From Calidifontibacillus oryziterrae (GTDB taxonomy: Bacteria; Bacillota; Bacilli; Bacillales; Bacillaceae_J), in the NCBI RefSeq assembly GCF_000331575.1, contig NZ_ANOK01000003.1, positions 186,001 through 250,000 of the forward strand: a stretch of 64,000 nucleotides of DNA, given 5' to 3'. Positions within the stretch are counted from its first letter, which is position 1. Each line of letters opens with the position of its first letter. This document shows, piece after piece, positions 50,255 to 61,619 of the stretch. The notes beneath the pieces were generated by a model that saw nothing but the letters and a program-made list of their open reading frames with translations, did no database searches and was not told the origin of the DNA. The translations under genes were made by a program, and so were the position numbers.

Positions 50255-53200
50255 ATATAAAACGAATATTAGTAATTGGCTCAGGTCCAATTGTGATCGG
50301 ACAAGCAGCTGAATTTGACTATGCAGGTACTCAAGCGTGTCAAGCGTTAAAGGAAGAAGGCTATGAGGTAATTCTCGTCAATTCAAATCCAGCGACTATT
50401 ATGACCGATACAGAAATTGCAGATAAAGTATATATTGAGCCATTAACATTAGAATTTGTTAGCAGAATTATTCGCAAAGAACGGCCAGATGCACTTTTAC
50501 CAACTCTTGGTGGGCAAACAGGCCTAAATATGGCAGTTGAACTTCATAATTCTGGCATATTAGCTGAATGTGGAGTAGAAATATTAGGAACAAGACTTTC
50601 AGCGATTCAACAGGCAGAGGATCGTGATGAATTTCGAACATTAATGAATGAACTAGGAGAGCCAGTTCCAGAAAGTGCGATTATTCATACTGTCGAAGAG
50701 GCTTTTACTTTTGTTGAACAGATCGGATTCCCTGTAATCGTACGGCCTGCCTATACGCTTGGTGGTACTGGTGGAGGAATTTGTACAAATGAAGAAGAGT
50801 TAAAAGAAATTGTTGCGAGCGGTTTAAAATATAGTCCTGTTACACAATGTTTAATTGAGAAGAGTATCGCAGGCTATAAAGAAATCGAGTATGAGGTTAT
50901 GCGCGATTCGAATGACCATGCGATTGTTGTTTGTAACATGGAAAATATCGACCCAGTTGGTATTCATACAGGAGATTCAATTGTTGTTGCACCGAGTCAA
51001 ACGTTAAGTGATCGTGAATATCAGTTATTACGAAATTCTTCTTTGAAAATTATTCGTGCACTTAAAATTGAAGGTGGCTGTAATGTACAATTAGCGTTAG
51101 ATCCACATAGCTATAATTATTATATAATCGAGGTAAATCCTCGTGTTAGCCGTTCATCTGCGCTTGCTTCAAAAGCAACAGGATATCCAATTGCCAAGCT
51201 TGCTGCGAAAATTGCGATTGGCTTAACGCTTGATGAAATGAAAAATCCTGTTACAGGGAAAACATATGCATGCTTTGAGCCTGCGCTAGACTATATCGTA
51301 ACGAAAATTCCACGTTGGCCATTCGACAAATTTGAGTCAGCAAACCGTAAGCTAGGGACGCAAATGAAAGCAACAGGGGAAGTAATGGCGATTGGTCGAA
51401 GCTTTGAAGAATCGCTTTTAAAGGCTGTTCGCTCATTAGAATCGAAAGTTTACCACCTTGAAATCGAATCAATGTCACAATTAGATGATCAAACGCTGAA
51501 AAAAAGAATTGAAGTCGCTGACGATGAGCGTTTATTTGTGATTGGTGAAGCGTTTCGTCGTGGAGTAACTGTCGAGCAAATCTACGAATGGAGTAAAATT
51601 GATCATTTCTTCTTAGAAAAATTCAAAGGAATCATCGAGTTTGAAAGCAAGTTCAAGTTAGAACCTTTGAATGTAGAGTTATTACGAGAGGCAAAAGAAA
51701 AAGGTTTCTCTGATATTGCAATCGCGCGTTTCTGGAATAAGTCGGAAAGAGATATCTATGATTTCCGAAAAGCGAATGGAATTATGCCGGTTTATAAAAT
51801 GGTAGATACATGTGCAGCAGAATTTGAATCAGAAACTCCTTATTTATATGGAACATATGAAGAAGAAAATGAATCGATTGTAACTGCTAAAGAAAGTGTA
51901 ATCGTCCTCGGTTCAGGTCCAATTCGGATTGGTCAAGGTGTTGAGTTTGACTATGCAACTGTCCATTCCGTCTGGGCAATTAAAGAAGCTGGTTATGAAG
52001 CAATTATTATAAATAACAATCCTGAAACAGTTTCAACCGATTTTAGTACATCAGATAAGCTTTACTTTGAGCCGTTAACAATTGAAGATGTCATGCACGT
52101 TATCGAAGTAGAAAAACCGCTTGGAGTTGTTATTCAATTTGGTGGACAAACGGCTATAAATCTAGCAGAAGAGCTTTCAGCAAGAGGAGTAAAAATACTT
52201 GGGACAACTCTAGAAAATATGGACCGTGCCGAGGACAGGGATAAATTTGAACAAGCTCTTTCATCTTTAGGAATTCCACAGCCGAAAGGGAAAACAGCAA
52301 CCTCTGTCGAACAGGCTGTTAAAATTGCTGAAGAAATCGGTTATCCGGTGTTAGTTCGCCCTTCCTATGTTCTTGGCGGCAGGGCAATGGAAATCGTTTA
52401 TCATCTTGACGAATTGTTACATTATATGGAAAATGCAGTGAAAATCAATCCGCAGCATCCTGTTTTAATTGACCGATATATGATCGGTAAAGAAATTGAG
52501 GTTGACGCGATCTCAGATGGAGAGAATGTGTATATTCCAGGGATCATGGAACATATTGAACGTGCCGGTGTACATTCAGGTGATTCAATTGCTGTTTATC
52601 CACCGCAAACGTTATCTGAGGATATTAAACAACAAATTATTGAAAATACGATTAAAATCGCAAGAGGCTTGCAAATTGTTGGTCTATTAAACATACAGTT
52701 TGTACTATATGAAAATAAAGTATATGTGATTGAAGTCAATCCACGTTCAAGCCGCACGGTGCCATTTTTAAGTAAAATTACAGGTGTACCGATGGCGAAC
52801 GTTGCGACAAAGGTAATCCTTGGCGCGACACTTCCTGAGCTAGGTTATGAAACAGGATATCATCCAGAAGAAAAAGAAGTAAGTGTCAAAGCACCTGTAT
52901 TCTCGTTTGCTAAATTGCGACGTGTCGATATCAACCTCGGACCAGAAATGAAATCGACAGGGGAAGTAATGGGTCGGGATGTTACCCTTGAAAAGGCGTT
53001 ATACAAAGGGTTGGTTGCTTCAGGAATTTCAATTCCAACATATGGCTCTGTATTAATGACAATTGCTGATAAGGATAAAGAGGAAGCACTCGATATAGCC
53101 CGCCGGTTCCATCAAATTGGCTATCGGATTTTGGCAACAGCAGGAACAGCAACACGATTGCAGGAAGAAAACATACCTGTTACCGTTGTTAATAAAATAG

Positions 53201-53447
53201 GTTCAGAGGATCATAATTTGTTAGACGTTATTCGTAATGGTGAAGCACAATATGTAATAAATACGTTGACGAAAGGGAAACAGCCTGCACGAGACGGCTT
53301 CAGAATTCGCCGCGAGTCTGTCGAAAATGGCGTTGCTTGTTTAACATCATTAGATACTGCGAAAGCTATTTTACGAGTTTTAGAGGCTATGACATTTACA
53401 GCAAATGAAATGCCTAAGTTTGAAAAGGAAAAGGTGGTTGTACCACA

Positions 53448-53451
<4 letters not shown>
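50239..53451 (+). CDS. carB: carbamoyl-phosphate synthase, pyrimidine-specific, large subunit
   Basis: 1070 residues (B. subtilis PyrAB). Two homologous ATP-grasp halves are evident: [16 protein letters not shown] near residue 10 and [16 protein letters not shown] near 556. Each has a GGT-type ATP loop ([23 protein letters not shown]). The C-terminal MGS-like allosteric domain (about 930-1060) contains [10 protein letters not shown]. It makes carbamoyl phosphate from bicarbonate, ammonia and 2 ATP, and is probably UMP/PRPP regulated. Confidence 0.98.
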
Positions 53452-55844
<2,393 letters not shown>

Positions 55845-56477
55845 ATGAAACGACAAATTGCATCACATTTATTAGAAATAGGTGCTGTCCACCTAAAACC
55901 AAGCGACCCGTTCACTTGGTCTTCGGGCCTAAAATCACCTATTTATTGTGATAATCGCTTAACATTGTCATATCCTTTACTACGGAGAGAGATTGCAAAG
56001 GGGCTTGAAAATATAATTGTGAAAGAGTTTATGCAATGTGAAATGATTGCGGGTACTGCCACAGCAGGGATCCCACATGCTGCCTGGGTAAGTGACCGTT
56101 TAAACTTGCCGATGTGTTATGTGCGCAGTAAACCGAAGGGCCATGGCAAAGGCAACCAAATTGAAGGTGCTGTTAAGCCAGGTCAAAAGGTTGTTGTTGT
56201 TGAAGACTTAATTTCGACAGGTGGCAGTGTCATTACTGCAGTAGAAGCGTTGCGGGAAGCAGGATGTGAAGTATTAGGTGCCGTTGCCATCTTTACATAC
56301 GAATTAGAACGAGGTTTTAAACAGCTTGAGGAAGCAAGTATTAAAGCATTTGCATTAAGCGATTATTCTACATTAATAGAGGTTGCGCTAGAGAAAAATT
56401 TAGTGACTGCTAGCGAACTAGAAAAATTAAAACAGTGGCGCAAAAATCCTGAAGATGAAAGCTGGCTGAAGCTTTAA
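55845..56477 (+). CDS. pyrE: orotate phosphoribosyltransferase
   Basis: 210 residues, type I phosphoribosyltransferase making OMP from orotate and PRPP. The PRPP motif [14 protein letters not shown] lies near residues 111-124, and the flexible catalytic loop [15 protein letters not shown] near 93-107. The N-terminal [16 protein letters not shown] segment is typical. It is the last gene of the operon, followed by a terminator. In B. subtilis the cysH sulfate-assimilation operon comes next; here it is absent and the com locus is found instead. Confidence 0.97.
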   Translation: MKRQIASHLLEIGAVHLKPSDPFTWSSGLKSPIYCDNRLTLSYPLLRREIAKGLENIIVKEFMQCEMIAGTATAGIPHAAWVSDRLNLPMCYVRSKPKGHGKGNQIEGAVKPGQKVVVVEDLISTGGSVITAVEALREAGCEVLGAVAIFTYELERGFKQLEEASIKAFALSDYSTLIEVALEKNLVTASELEKLKQWRKNPEDESWLKL

Positions 56478-56528
56478 GAAAAAAATAAAGGAACTATAAT
56501 TGATACTGTTGATAAAGGTATAATTTGA

Positions 56529-56557
56529 AAAAGCCCTCAAAAATTGAGGGCTTCTTT
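56529..56557 (+). terminator. terminator of the pyr operon
   Basis: AAGCCCTCAA (56531-56540) and TTGAGGGCTT (56544-56553) pair perfectly with a three-base loop, then CTTT. The upstream A-run suits termination from the opposite side too. Confidence 0.85.
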
Positions 56558-56628
56558 AAAAGAATAAGAATGTATATCATTTTGAGCTTTGGAATCCAGC
56601 GCTTGCGCCTTTTGTTCATATGAAGAGG

Positions 56629-56799
56629 TTATGATGTTTGCAAACCATATGACGGTAGTAATTTCATCTCATTCATATGAACGAGTATCGTTTTAAACGT
56701 GCCATCTTCTCGGATTTCACAAAAATTGCTCGTATATATATGGATCACTTTATACTCTTTATCTTCATAAACCACTTTGTCACCAATATTAATTCTCAT
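56629..56799 (-). CDS. small uncharacterised protein, 56 residues
   Basis: A short minus-strand gene: ATG at 56799, stop TAA at 56629-56631, with GGGAGG nine bases upstream of the start. The translation begins MRINIGDKVVYEDKEYKVIH and ends LLPSYGLQTS. The GDKVVYEDKEYKVI pattern looks like a small beta-barrel (SH3- or KOW-like), which is only an impression. It stands alone between the convergent pyr operon and the com region, and is not recognised as a known family. Coding is supported by the ribosome binding site and a sensible hydrophobic/charged alternation. Confidence 0.62.
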   Translation of the reverse strand: MRINIGDKVVYEDKEYKVIHIYTSNFCEIREDGTFKTILVHMNEMKLLPSYGLQTS

Positions 56800-56932
56800 C
56801 TAACAAGGCCTCCCGTATGTTCAATCATTCGTAATAGTGAGAAATATAAGTAATATAGTCTGAAAATTTCGTAATTAATTACTATCTATAATTACAATAA
56901 TGGTTTCTATCGTATACTTCAACGTAATTCGA

Positions 56933-57002
56933 TTGCGCTTTCCCGCCGTTTTTTTGCGGTCCAAAATGCGGATTACAACAGTATATTTTTAAAAATTATA
57001 CT
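56933..57002 (+). promoter_or_regulatory. ComA-box-like half-site cluster and promoter
   Basis: TTGCGC-TTTC-CCGCCG (56933-56948) matches 9 of 12 positions of the ComA box TTGCGG-N4-CCGCAA. A perfect TTGCGG (56954-56959) and ATGCGG (56966-56971) follow. Immediately downstream are TTACAA (56973-56978), 18 bp and TATACT (56997-57002), a plausible SigA promoter. The sites therefore cover about -76 to -38, where ComA binds at its B. subtilis targets. Inference from pattern only. Confidence 0.5.
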
Positions 57003-57040
57003 GATAAGATTAATACATGGTTAATCGATGTTATCCAGGG

Positions 57041-57199
57041 ATGGTGATTAAAATAAGAAATTTACTAATAATCATAATGGCTACAGTTTTTTTTACAGCT
57101 TGTAGTAATTATAATAGCGAGATTCGTGATTTATATGCTAATGATGTTGGAAAATTTTCGTTATTTATAGTGGCTCTTACATGTTGTGTTCATCCATAA
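57041..57199 (+). CDS. putative very small lipoprotein or secreted peptide
   Basis: 52 residues from ATG 57041 (a longer in-frame start at 57017 lacks a ribosome binding site). The N-terminus is a lipoprotein-like signal: basic residues KIR, a hydrophobic core LLIIIMATVFF and a lipobox-like FTAC with Cys21. Only about 31 residues follow, with two more cysteines near the end (ALTCCVHP). It could be a real small lipoprotein, a peptide precursor, or the truncated remnant of a longer lipoprotein gene. The ribosome binding site is weak (CAGGGA). It lies 32 bp after the predicted start of the promoter at 56973-57002 and 160 bp upstream of comQ. Confidence 0.4.
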   Translation: MVIKIRNLLIIIMATVFFTACSNYNSEIRDLYANDVGKFSLFIVALTCCVHP

Positions 57200-57255
57200 A
57201 TTGAATGTCGCTTAAAATCAAAAGAAATAAAATATAGTAATCAATCAATATTATG

Positions 57256-57321
57256 CCGCAAATCTATTACGATATTCCGCAGCATTATTACGGTGATAAT
57301 CTTTGGAAAATTAATTATAAT
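57256..57321 (+). promoter_or_regulatory. comQ upstream region: ComA-box-like sites and -10 box
   Basis: CCGCAA (57256-57261) is a perfect ComA half-site. TTACGA-TATT-CCGCAG (57267-57282) matches the dyad TTGCGG-N4-CCGCAA at 9 of 12. TTACGG (57288-57293) follows. The two CCGCA cores are 21 bp apart, on the same helix face. A TATAAT lies at 57316-57321 without a good -35, as in activator-dependent promoters. The comQ ATG is 39 bp further on. Suggests positive feedback; unproven. Confidence 0.45.
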
Positions 57322-57359
57322 ATGAATAATATATCAATTCTATTTGCTAGGTGAAAAAA

Positions 57360-58268
57360 ATGATAGAGATAAAAGACACTGTTCTGCAAATCATTGATCA
57401 ATGTTATTATGATGACCGAATGAAAGAGCTTGCTACTAGTTTTATCGATTATAAGGAAAAAGAAGGCTTTCGCTTTGCAGAACTTGTATTGTTTCACTAT
57501 GATCTTTTTGGTGGTAAAGACAAGGAAATTGTTAAGGTCGCTGCTGGAATAGAACTATTAATCCTTGCTATTGATATTTTTGATGATTTAGTTGACCAAG
57601 ACAACCCAAATCCACCATGGACAAGCGTTTCCCCAGCAACTGTAACTCACGTAGCAATAGGGTTACTAATCGCTAGTCAAAAAGCTATTGATGAATGTCA
57701 CTTGAATCAAGATGTTAAACAAGAAGCAAAAAAAATATTGAATGATCATTCGTTGCGCTGTATGTATGGTCAGCAAAAGGACTTTGAAAACGTAATTACA
57801 ACGGAAGATGATTATCTCCGCATAACAAAGGAAAAATCAGGAGCATTAATTTCCAGTGCATGTCTATTAGGCTCTATTTTTGCAAATAAACAACATGTTA
57901 CTGATGTAAAAAAATATGCTGAGTATTTTGGCATTGCTGTTCAAATTTCAAATGATATAAATGATATTCAACGGGAAACGAAGAAAAATGACTTGTTGCA
58001 TAAAAAGAAAACGTTGCCTATTTTATTCTTACTTCAAAATAAAGATCCACAATTTAATATAATAAAAGATTACTATAATGGTAAGGTTACTACCGAAATA
58101 ATAGAATCACTACAACAGGAAATAATTACAAATATAAAAAAGTCCGGTGCAATCGAATATGCGAAAGTAATGATGCAGTTTGAAATAAGTAAAGCCCAAA
58201 AATGTATCGATGAGATGGATATTCCAACTACCAGTAAAGAAAAAATAGTGGAGTTTTTATTAAAATAG
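57360..58268 (+). CDS. comQ: ComQ-type polyprenyl transferase (pheromone-modifying)
   Basis: 302 residues, isoprenoid synthase fold. The first aspartate-rich motif DDLVD is at residues 75-79. The second is the variant NDIND (198-202), in the helix QISNDINDIQRE. ComQ binds a farnesyl- or geranyl-type diphosphate and attaches the prenyl group to a tryptophan of ComX before or during its export. The start is ATG 57360 with AGGTG six bases upstream; GTG 57351 is within that site. A 53-residue ComX gene lies 46 bp downstream, then comP and comA, the standard comQXPA order. An ordinary polyprenyl synthetase is less likely, given this context and size. Confidence 0.93.
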   Translation: MIEIKDTVLQIIDQCYYDDRMKELATSFIDYKEKEGFRFAELVLFHYDLFGGKDKEIVKVAAGIELLILAIDIFDDLVDQDNPNPPWTSVSPATVTHVAIGLLIASQKAIDECHLNQDVKQEAKKILNDHSLRCMYGQQKDFENVITTEDDYLRITKEKSGALISSACLLGSIFANKQHVTDVKKYAEYFGIAVQISNDINDIQRETKKNDLLHKKKTLPILFLLQNKDPQFNIIKDYYNGKVTTEIIESLQQEIITNIKKSGAIEYAKVMMQFEISKAQKCIDEMDIPTTSKEKIVEFLLK

Positions 58269-58314
58269 TAATCATTTATTACTATTTATCATTATAAAAA
58301 AGGGGGATTGAAAA

Positions 58315-58476
58315 ATGTTATCAGATATCATTCAATTTTTAGTAAACAACGAAGATGTAGTAGAAAAATTACAAAATGGCCTAGTAAGTCTTATTGGAGT
58401 AAGTGAGGAAGAATTGCGAATTATATTGGATGTGTTGACAGGCACTGTTAGAACATTATCGGATTTTTGGTATTAG
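58315..58476 (+). CDS. comX: ComX-type competence pheromone precursor
   Basis: 53 residues: it starts MLSDIIQFLVNNEDVVEKLQ, continues through SLIGVSEEEL, and ends RTLSDFWY. The leader shows the ComX pattern (IIQFLV, then a KL-x-G segment and SLIGV). The only tryptophan, Trp52, is next to last, the residue that ComQ prenylates in known ComX. The mature pheromone would be a C-terminal peptide of unknown length ending Phe-Trp-Tyr. ATG 58315 has AGGGGGA seven bases upstream. It follows comQ and precedes comP. The gene is easily missed because of its size. Confidence 0.92.
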   Translation: MLSDIIQFLVNNEDVVEKLQNGLVSLIGVSEEELRIILDVLTGTVRTLSDFWY

Positions 58477-58481
58477 TATTT

Positions 58482-58524
58482 ATAGCTAGATTTTCCATAT
58501 ATTATGGAGAATCTAGCTATTTTC
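58482..58524 (+). terminator. strong hairpin between comX and comP
   Basis: ATAGCTAGATTTTCCATA (58482-58499) pairs with TATGGAGAATCTAGCTAT (58503-58520). That is 18 pairs with one G-T and a three-base loop, followed by TTTTC. It begins six bases after the comX stop. A TATAAT at 58534-58539 may provide a separate comP start. Likely a partial terminator or mRNA-stabilising 3' end. Confidence 0.78.
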
Positions 58525-58570
58525 TCTTATACTTATAATAACTAACGTAATCTCAGTATAGGTGGATAAC

Positions 58571-60907
58571 ATGACAAAAAGAATGTTTATTTTTTTGAAT
58601 TCTATTGTATTTCTTTTATGTAGTCTTTTTTTGGTCACAATATTAAAATATCCTTTTATTGGTATTGATGTAAAACAAAATGACAATAAGCAATATGAAA
58701 TTATTAAAGTAAGCTCTACAGGTTTAGCGAAAGATTATGGATTGGAAAATGGGGATATTATTACTTCTATTAATGGAACCAATCCAGACGACCACTTTTC
58801 TGTCAAAAAATATAATCTTATCGAGAAAGCCCAACACCTTGCTATCGAAAGGGATGGAGTTATCCATGCTTTTTCATTTATAACAATTCACCAAAGAGGG
58901 CAGCTATTATTGCATTTAGTATTCCCTCTATTGTATTTAGTTCTTGCTACGTTGTTTAGCTTATTCCTGTATATAAAAAGCGGTAATGAGAAAGTTAGTT
59001 ATGTTTTAATCATTTTATTCCAATTATATGGGATCAGTATGTTTGCAGGGGCAGCCTCGGCTCGAACCGAACCCCTTGCTCAGTTTTTCTCGACTGCTAT
59101 TTTATTATTTATTCCATTGTTATTGCTTCAATTTTTTTATACATATTTTCAAAAGTATAACATCCAATTTGTCAATAGAAAGCTACTAAAAATATTATAT
59201 GGTGCGAGCTTTAGTTTGATGTTTTTGATGCTTATTTACCTGTTACTACCGTTAGGTAATCACTTTTACCAGCTAACAAAGTTACTAGTGTTACTTTTGT
59301 TTGTTAGTAATGTGATAAGTTGTCTCTTTTTCTTTGGCCGAGGTTTTCTAAAATATCGAAAATCAATCTATAGTTCTTTTTTTAAGATCATAAATGTTGC
59401 AATTCTTATTTCTTTTACTCCATATGTTTTTTTATATGCATTGCCGACGATTGGACTAAACTGGGTAATTATGACTGGAGAAATTGCTTTTTTATTTACG
59501 TACTTTTTGCCTTTATCTTTTGTATATCTAGTAACAGCGAACCGACTTTTAGATATTGATTTTTATATAAAGCGGATTTACTATTATGCATTATTTTCAC
59601 TTATACCGGCACTTTTGTTAACAACTTTTTGCCTATATTTAATCAATGATTTTTCCCTATATTTATGGTTTCAGGTTTTCACAATTATATATTTTCTTTT
59701 CATTCTCGTTTTTTACATAAAAGAACAATTAGATTATCGCTTTCGAAATAAACTATTTTCTGAAAAGTATAATCTTCAATCAAGCACCTACCAATTTGTA
59801 CAGTTTCTGGCTGGAGCGAAAAGTAGTGACGAAATCGAGCAGCAGTTTCTTAAAGAAATTAAGTCTGTATTGGGGTTGAAAAATGCAACTATATTAGAAT
59901 ATGAAAAAAAACAAGCCAAATTCCAATTGAAAAATGGTGACGATTGGCAGTACGAACAAACTGAATTGAAAAGTCAATTAAAAGAATATATCGGAAAAAA
60001 TTTCCTTGGGGAATTACTGTCGGCTGGTTCTATTTTTTATATTATTATCGCTGAACAATCAGAGAAAGCACTAGTGTTAGTACTTGGTACGAAACGTAAT
60101 TTTACTGCACTGAACTTAGAGGAGAAAGAATGGTTGAAAACCATTTCGTACTTTGTGAATATAAGCTATCAAAATATGGAGCAGATTGAAGACCTTATTA
60201 ACGAAATTGGGAATATTAGACAAAATGAAGCTGCCCCAAGCTGGTTGCTTAGGATGCTTTTTGCCTTGGAAGAAAAAGAGCGGAAGCGATTATCAGTAGA
60301 TTTACATGATTCTGCTTTGCAACAGCAGTTATTATTATATCGAAAGTTAACACATGTGCTTGAATACTATGATTTTGATAAAAACATAAAGAATGAGCTT
60401 GAGATTATTAATGAGGGATTGTTAGATGTAGTTCATGATATTCGCGAGACTTGTAATGAGTTAATGCCACCGTTTTTGAAAGAGACTGGGATTATTGGTT
60501 CACTTGAAAATCTATTTAAAAAAGCGCAGCTGCGGACAAATCTTGTCATTGATTTCAAGTATGACAAGGATATAACGATTACCTTAACTGATGAAGTGAC
60601 ATTAACAATCTATCGGATCGTTCAAGAGCTGCTTAATAATGCGGAAAAGCATGCAAATGCTTCTCGGGTCCACATAAATTTAAAGAATCAATTTGATAAA
60701 TTAGTTTTACAATATAAAGACGATGGAAAGGGTTGTGATACAGAAAAACTTTCGACAAATAATGTTTCCATCGGGCTCTATGGAATAAAAGAACGGGTTA
60801 AGAGCGTGGAAGGGGAAATGGACTTTGACAGTTCAGTAGAAAAAGGGTTACAAATGATGATAGTAATTCCAACCCAAATGAAGGATTATAGTCTAATCAA
60901 CCAATGA
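58571..60907 (+). CDS. comP: ComP-type sensor histidine kinase
   Basis: 778 residues. The N-terminal membrane helix is followed by a PDZ-like extracytoplasmic region (AKDYGLENGDIITSINGTNP, about 57-76). About eight further membrane helices run up to residue 390, then a linker domain. The HisKA_3 dimerisation region has the phosphorylated histidine in RLSVDLHDSALQQ (His579). The ATPase domain has its N-box in ELLNNAEKHAN and glycine loops DDGKGC and SIGLYGIKERV. It resembles B. subtilis ComP throughout, including NRLLDIDFYIKRIYYYALFSLIP before the last helices. It senses ComX. ATG 58571 follows AGGTGG. Twelve bases separate it from comA. Confidence 0.94.
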   Translation: MTKRMFIFLNSIVFLLCSLFLVTILKYPFIGIDVKQNDNKQYEIIKVSSTGLAKDYGLENGDIITSINGTNPDDHFSVKKYNLIEKAQHLAIERDGVIHAFSFITIHQRGQLLLHLVFPLLYLVLATLFSLFLYIKSGNEKVSYVLIILFQLYGISMFAGAASARTEPLAQFFSTAILLFIPLLLLQFFYTYFQKYNIQFVNRKLLKILYGASFSLMFLMLIYLLLPLGNHFYQLTKLLVLLLFVSNVISCLFFFGRGFLKYRKSIYSSFFKIINVAILISFTPYVFLYALPTIGLNWVIMTGEIAFLFTYFLPLSFVYLVTANRLLDIDFYIKRIYYYALFSLIPALLLTTFCLYLINDFSLYLWFQVFTIIYFLFILVFYIKEQLDYRFRNKLFSEKYNLQSSTYQFVQFLAGAKSSDEIEQQFLKEIKSVLGLKNATILEYEKKQAKFQLKNGDDWQYEQTELKSQLKEYIGKNFLGELLSAGSIFYIIIAEQSEKALVLVLGTKRNFTALNLEEKEWLKTISYFVNISYQNMEQIEDLINEIGNIRQNEAAPSWLLRMLFALEEKERKRLSVDLHDSALQQQLLLYRKLTHVLEYYDFDKNIKNELEIINEGLLDVVHDIRETCNELMPPFLKETGIIGSLENLFKKAQLRTNLVIDFKYDKDITITLTDEVTLTIYRIVQELLNNAEKHANASRVHINLKNQFDKLVLQYKDDGKGCDTEKLSTNNVSIGLYGIKERVKSVEGEMDFDSSVEKGLQMMIVIPTQMKDYSLINQ

Positions 60908-60919
60908 GGAGGATCAAAA

Positions 60920-61570
60920 GTGAGAAGTATTTTATTCGTTGATGATCATCCGTCCGTTCGTGAAGGAACAAAAGGGATGATAGAAGAGCATAGTGATTAT
61001 AAGGTGACGTTAGCTTCTTCGGGAGAGGATGCAGTGAAGCTAATTACTAGTACCAAATTTGATTTATATATTTTTGATCTGTTTATGCCGAGTTTGAGTG
61101 GACTTGATTTAACAAAACAAGTCATAGAGAAGGATAAAGAAGCAATTATTCTAATTTTGACAGGGTTTGATTTTGAACCTCATTTTAATATATTAATAGA
61201 AGCAGGTGTGAGTGGTTTTATAAGTAAAGCGGTGTCAAAGGATCAGCTCCATACAGCAATTAAATGTGCACTTCGGAAAGAAGCGATTATACCCGTTTCT
61301 TTTTTAAGACAGCTCCGTAGAAGTGAAATAAAATCATCAGATGATGGAAACTCAGCGAGAATAACTTTAAATGAACGTGAGCAGGAAATATTGTTTGAAG
61401 CTTCAATGGGAAAGACAAATAAAGAAATTGCCCAGAAGCTATTAATGAGTCAGCGTACGGTTGAATACCATTTGACAAAAATATTCAATAATTTAAATGT
61501 AACCTCAAGAGCTGAAGCGGTATCAAAAGCAAGGGAATTGAAGCTTCTACCTAGTGAGTTTGTAAAGTAA
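60920..61570 (+). CDS. comA: ComA-type response regulator (NarL/FixJ family)
   Basis: 216 residues. Receiver domain: acidic pair Asp8-Asp9 in FVDDHPSVREGTKGM, phospho-acceptor Asp53 in YIFDLFMPS, Thr81 and Lys103 in GFISKAVS. The C-terminal LuxR-type helix-turn-helix includes LNEREQEILFEASMGKTNKE and QRTVEYHLTKIFNNLNV. Shared ComA landmarks are DDHPxVxEGTK and the SRxEAV ending. It is phosphorylated by ComP and expected to activate quorum-controlled genes. The start is GTG 60920 behind GAGGAGGATC. Confidence 0.93.
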   Translation: MRSILFVDDHPSVREGTKGMIEEHSDYKVTLASSGEDAVKLITSTKFDLYIFDLFMPSLSGLDLTKQVIEKDKEAIILILTGFDFEPHFNILIEAGVSGFISKAVSKDQLHTAIKCALRKEAIIPVSFLRQLRRSEIKSSDDGNSARITLNEREQEILFEASMGKTNKEIAQKLLMSQRTVEYHLTKIFNNLNVTSRAEAVSKARELKLLPSEFVK

Positions 61571-61619
61571 ACGGTGTATAGTAGTTTAGTAGTCTAAAAA
61601 ACAAAGGTAGGGGATGAAG

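Noticed and set aside
57360-58268. ComQ as a housekeeping farnesyl/heptaprenyl diphosphate synthase
   Set aside because: The second aspartate motif is atypical (NDIND), and the gene is followed directly by comX, comP and comA.
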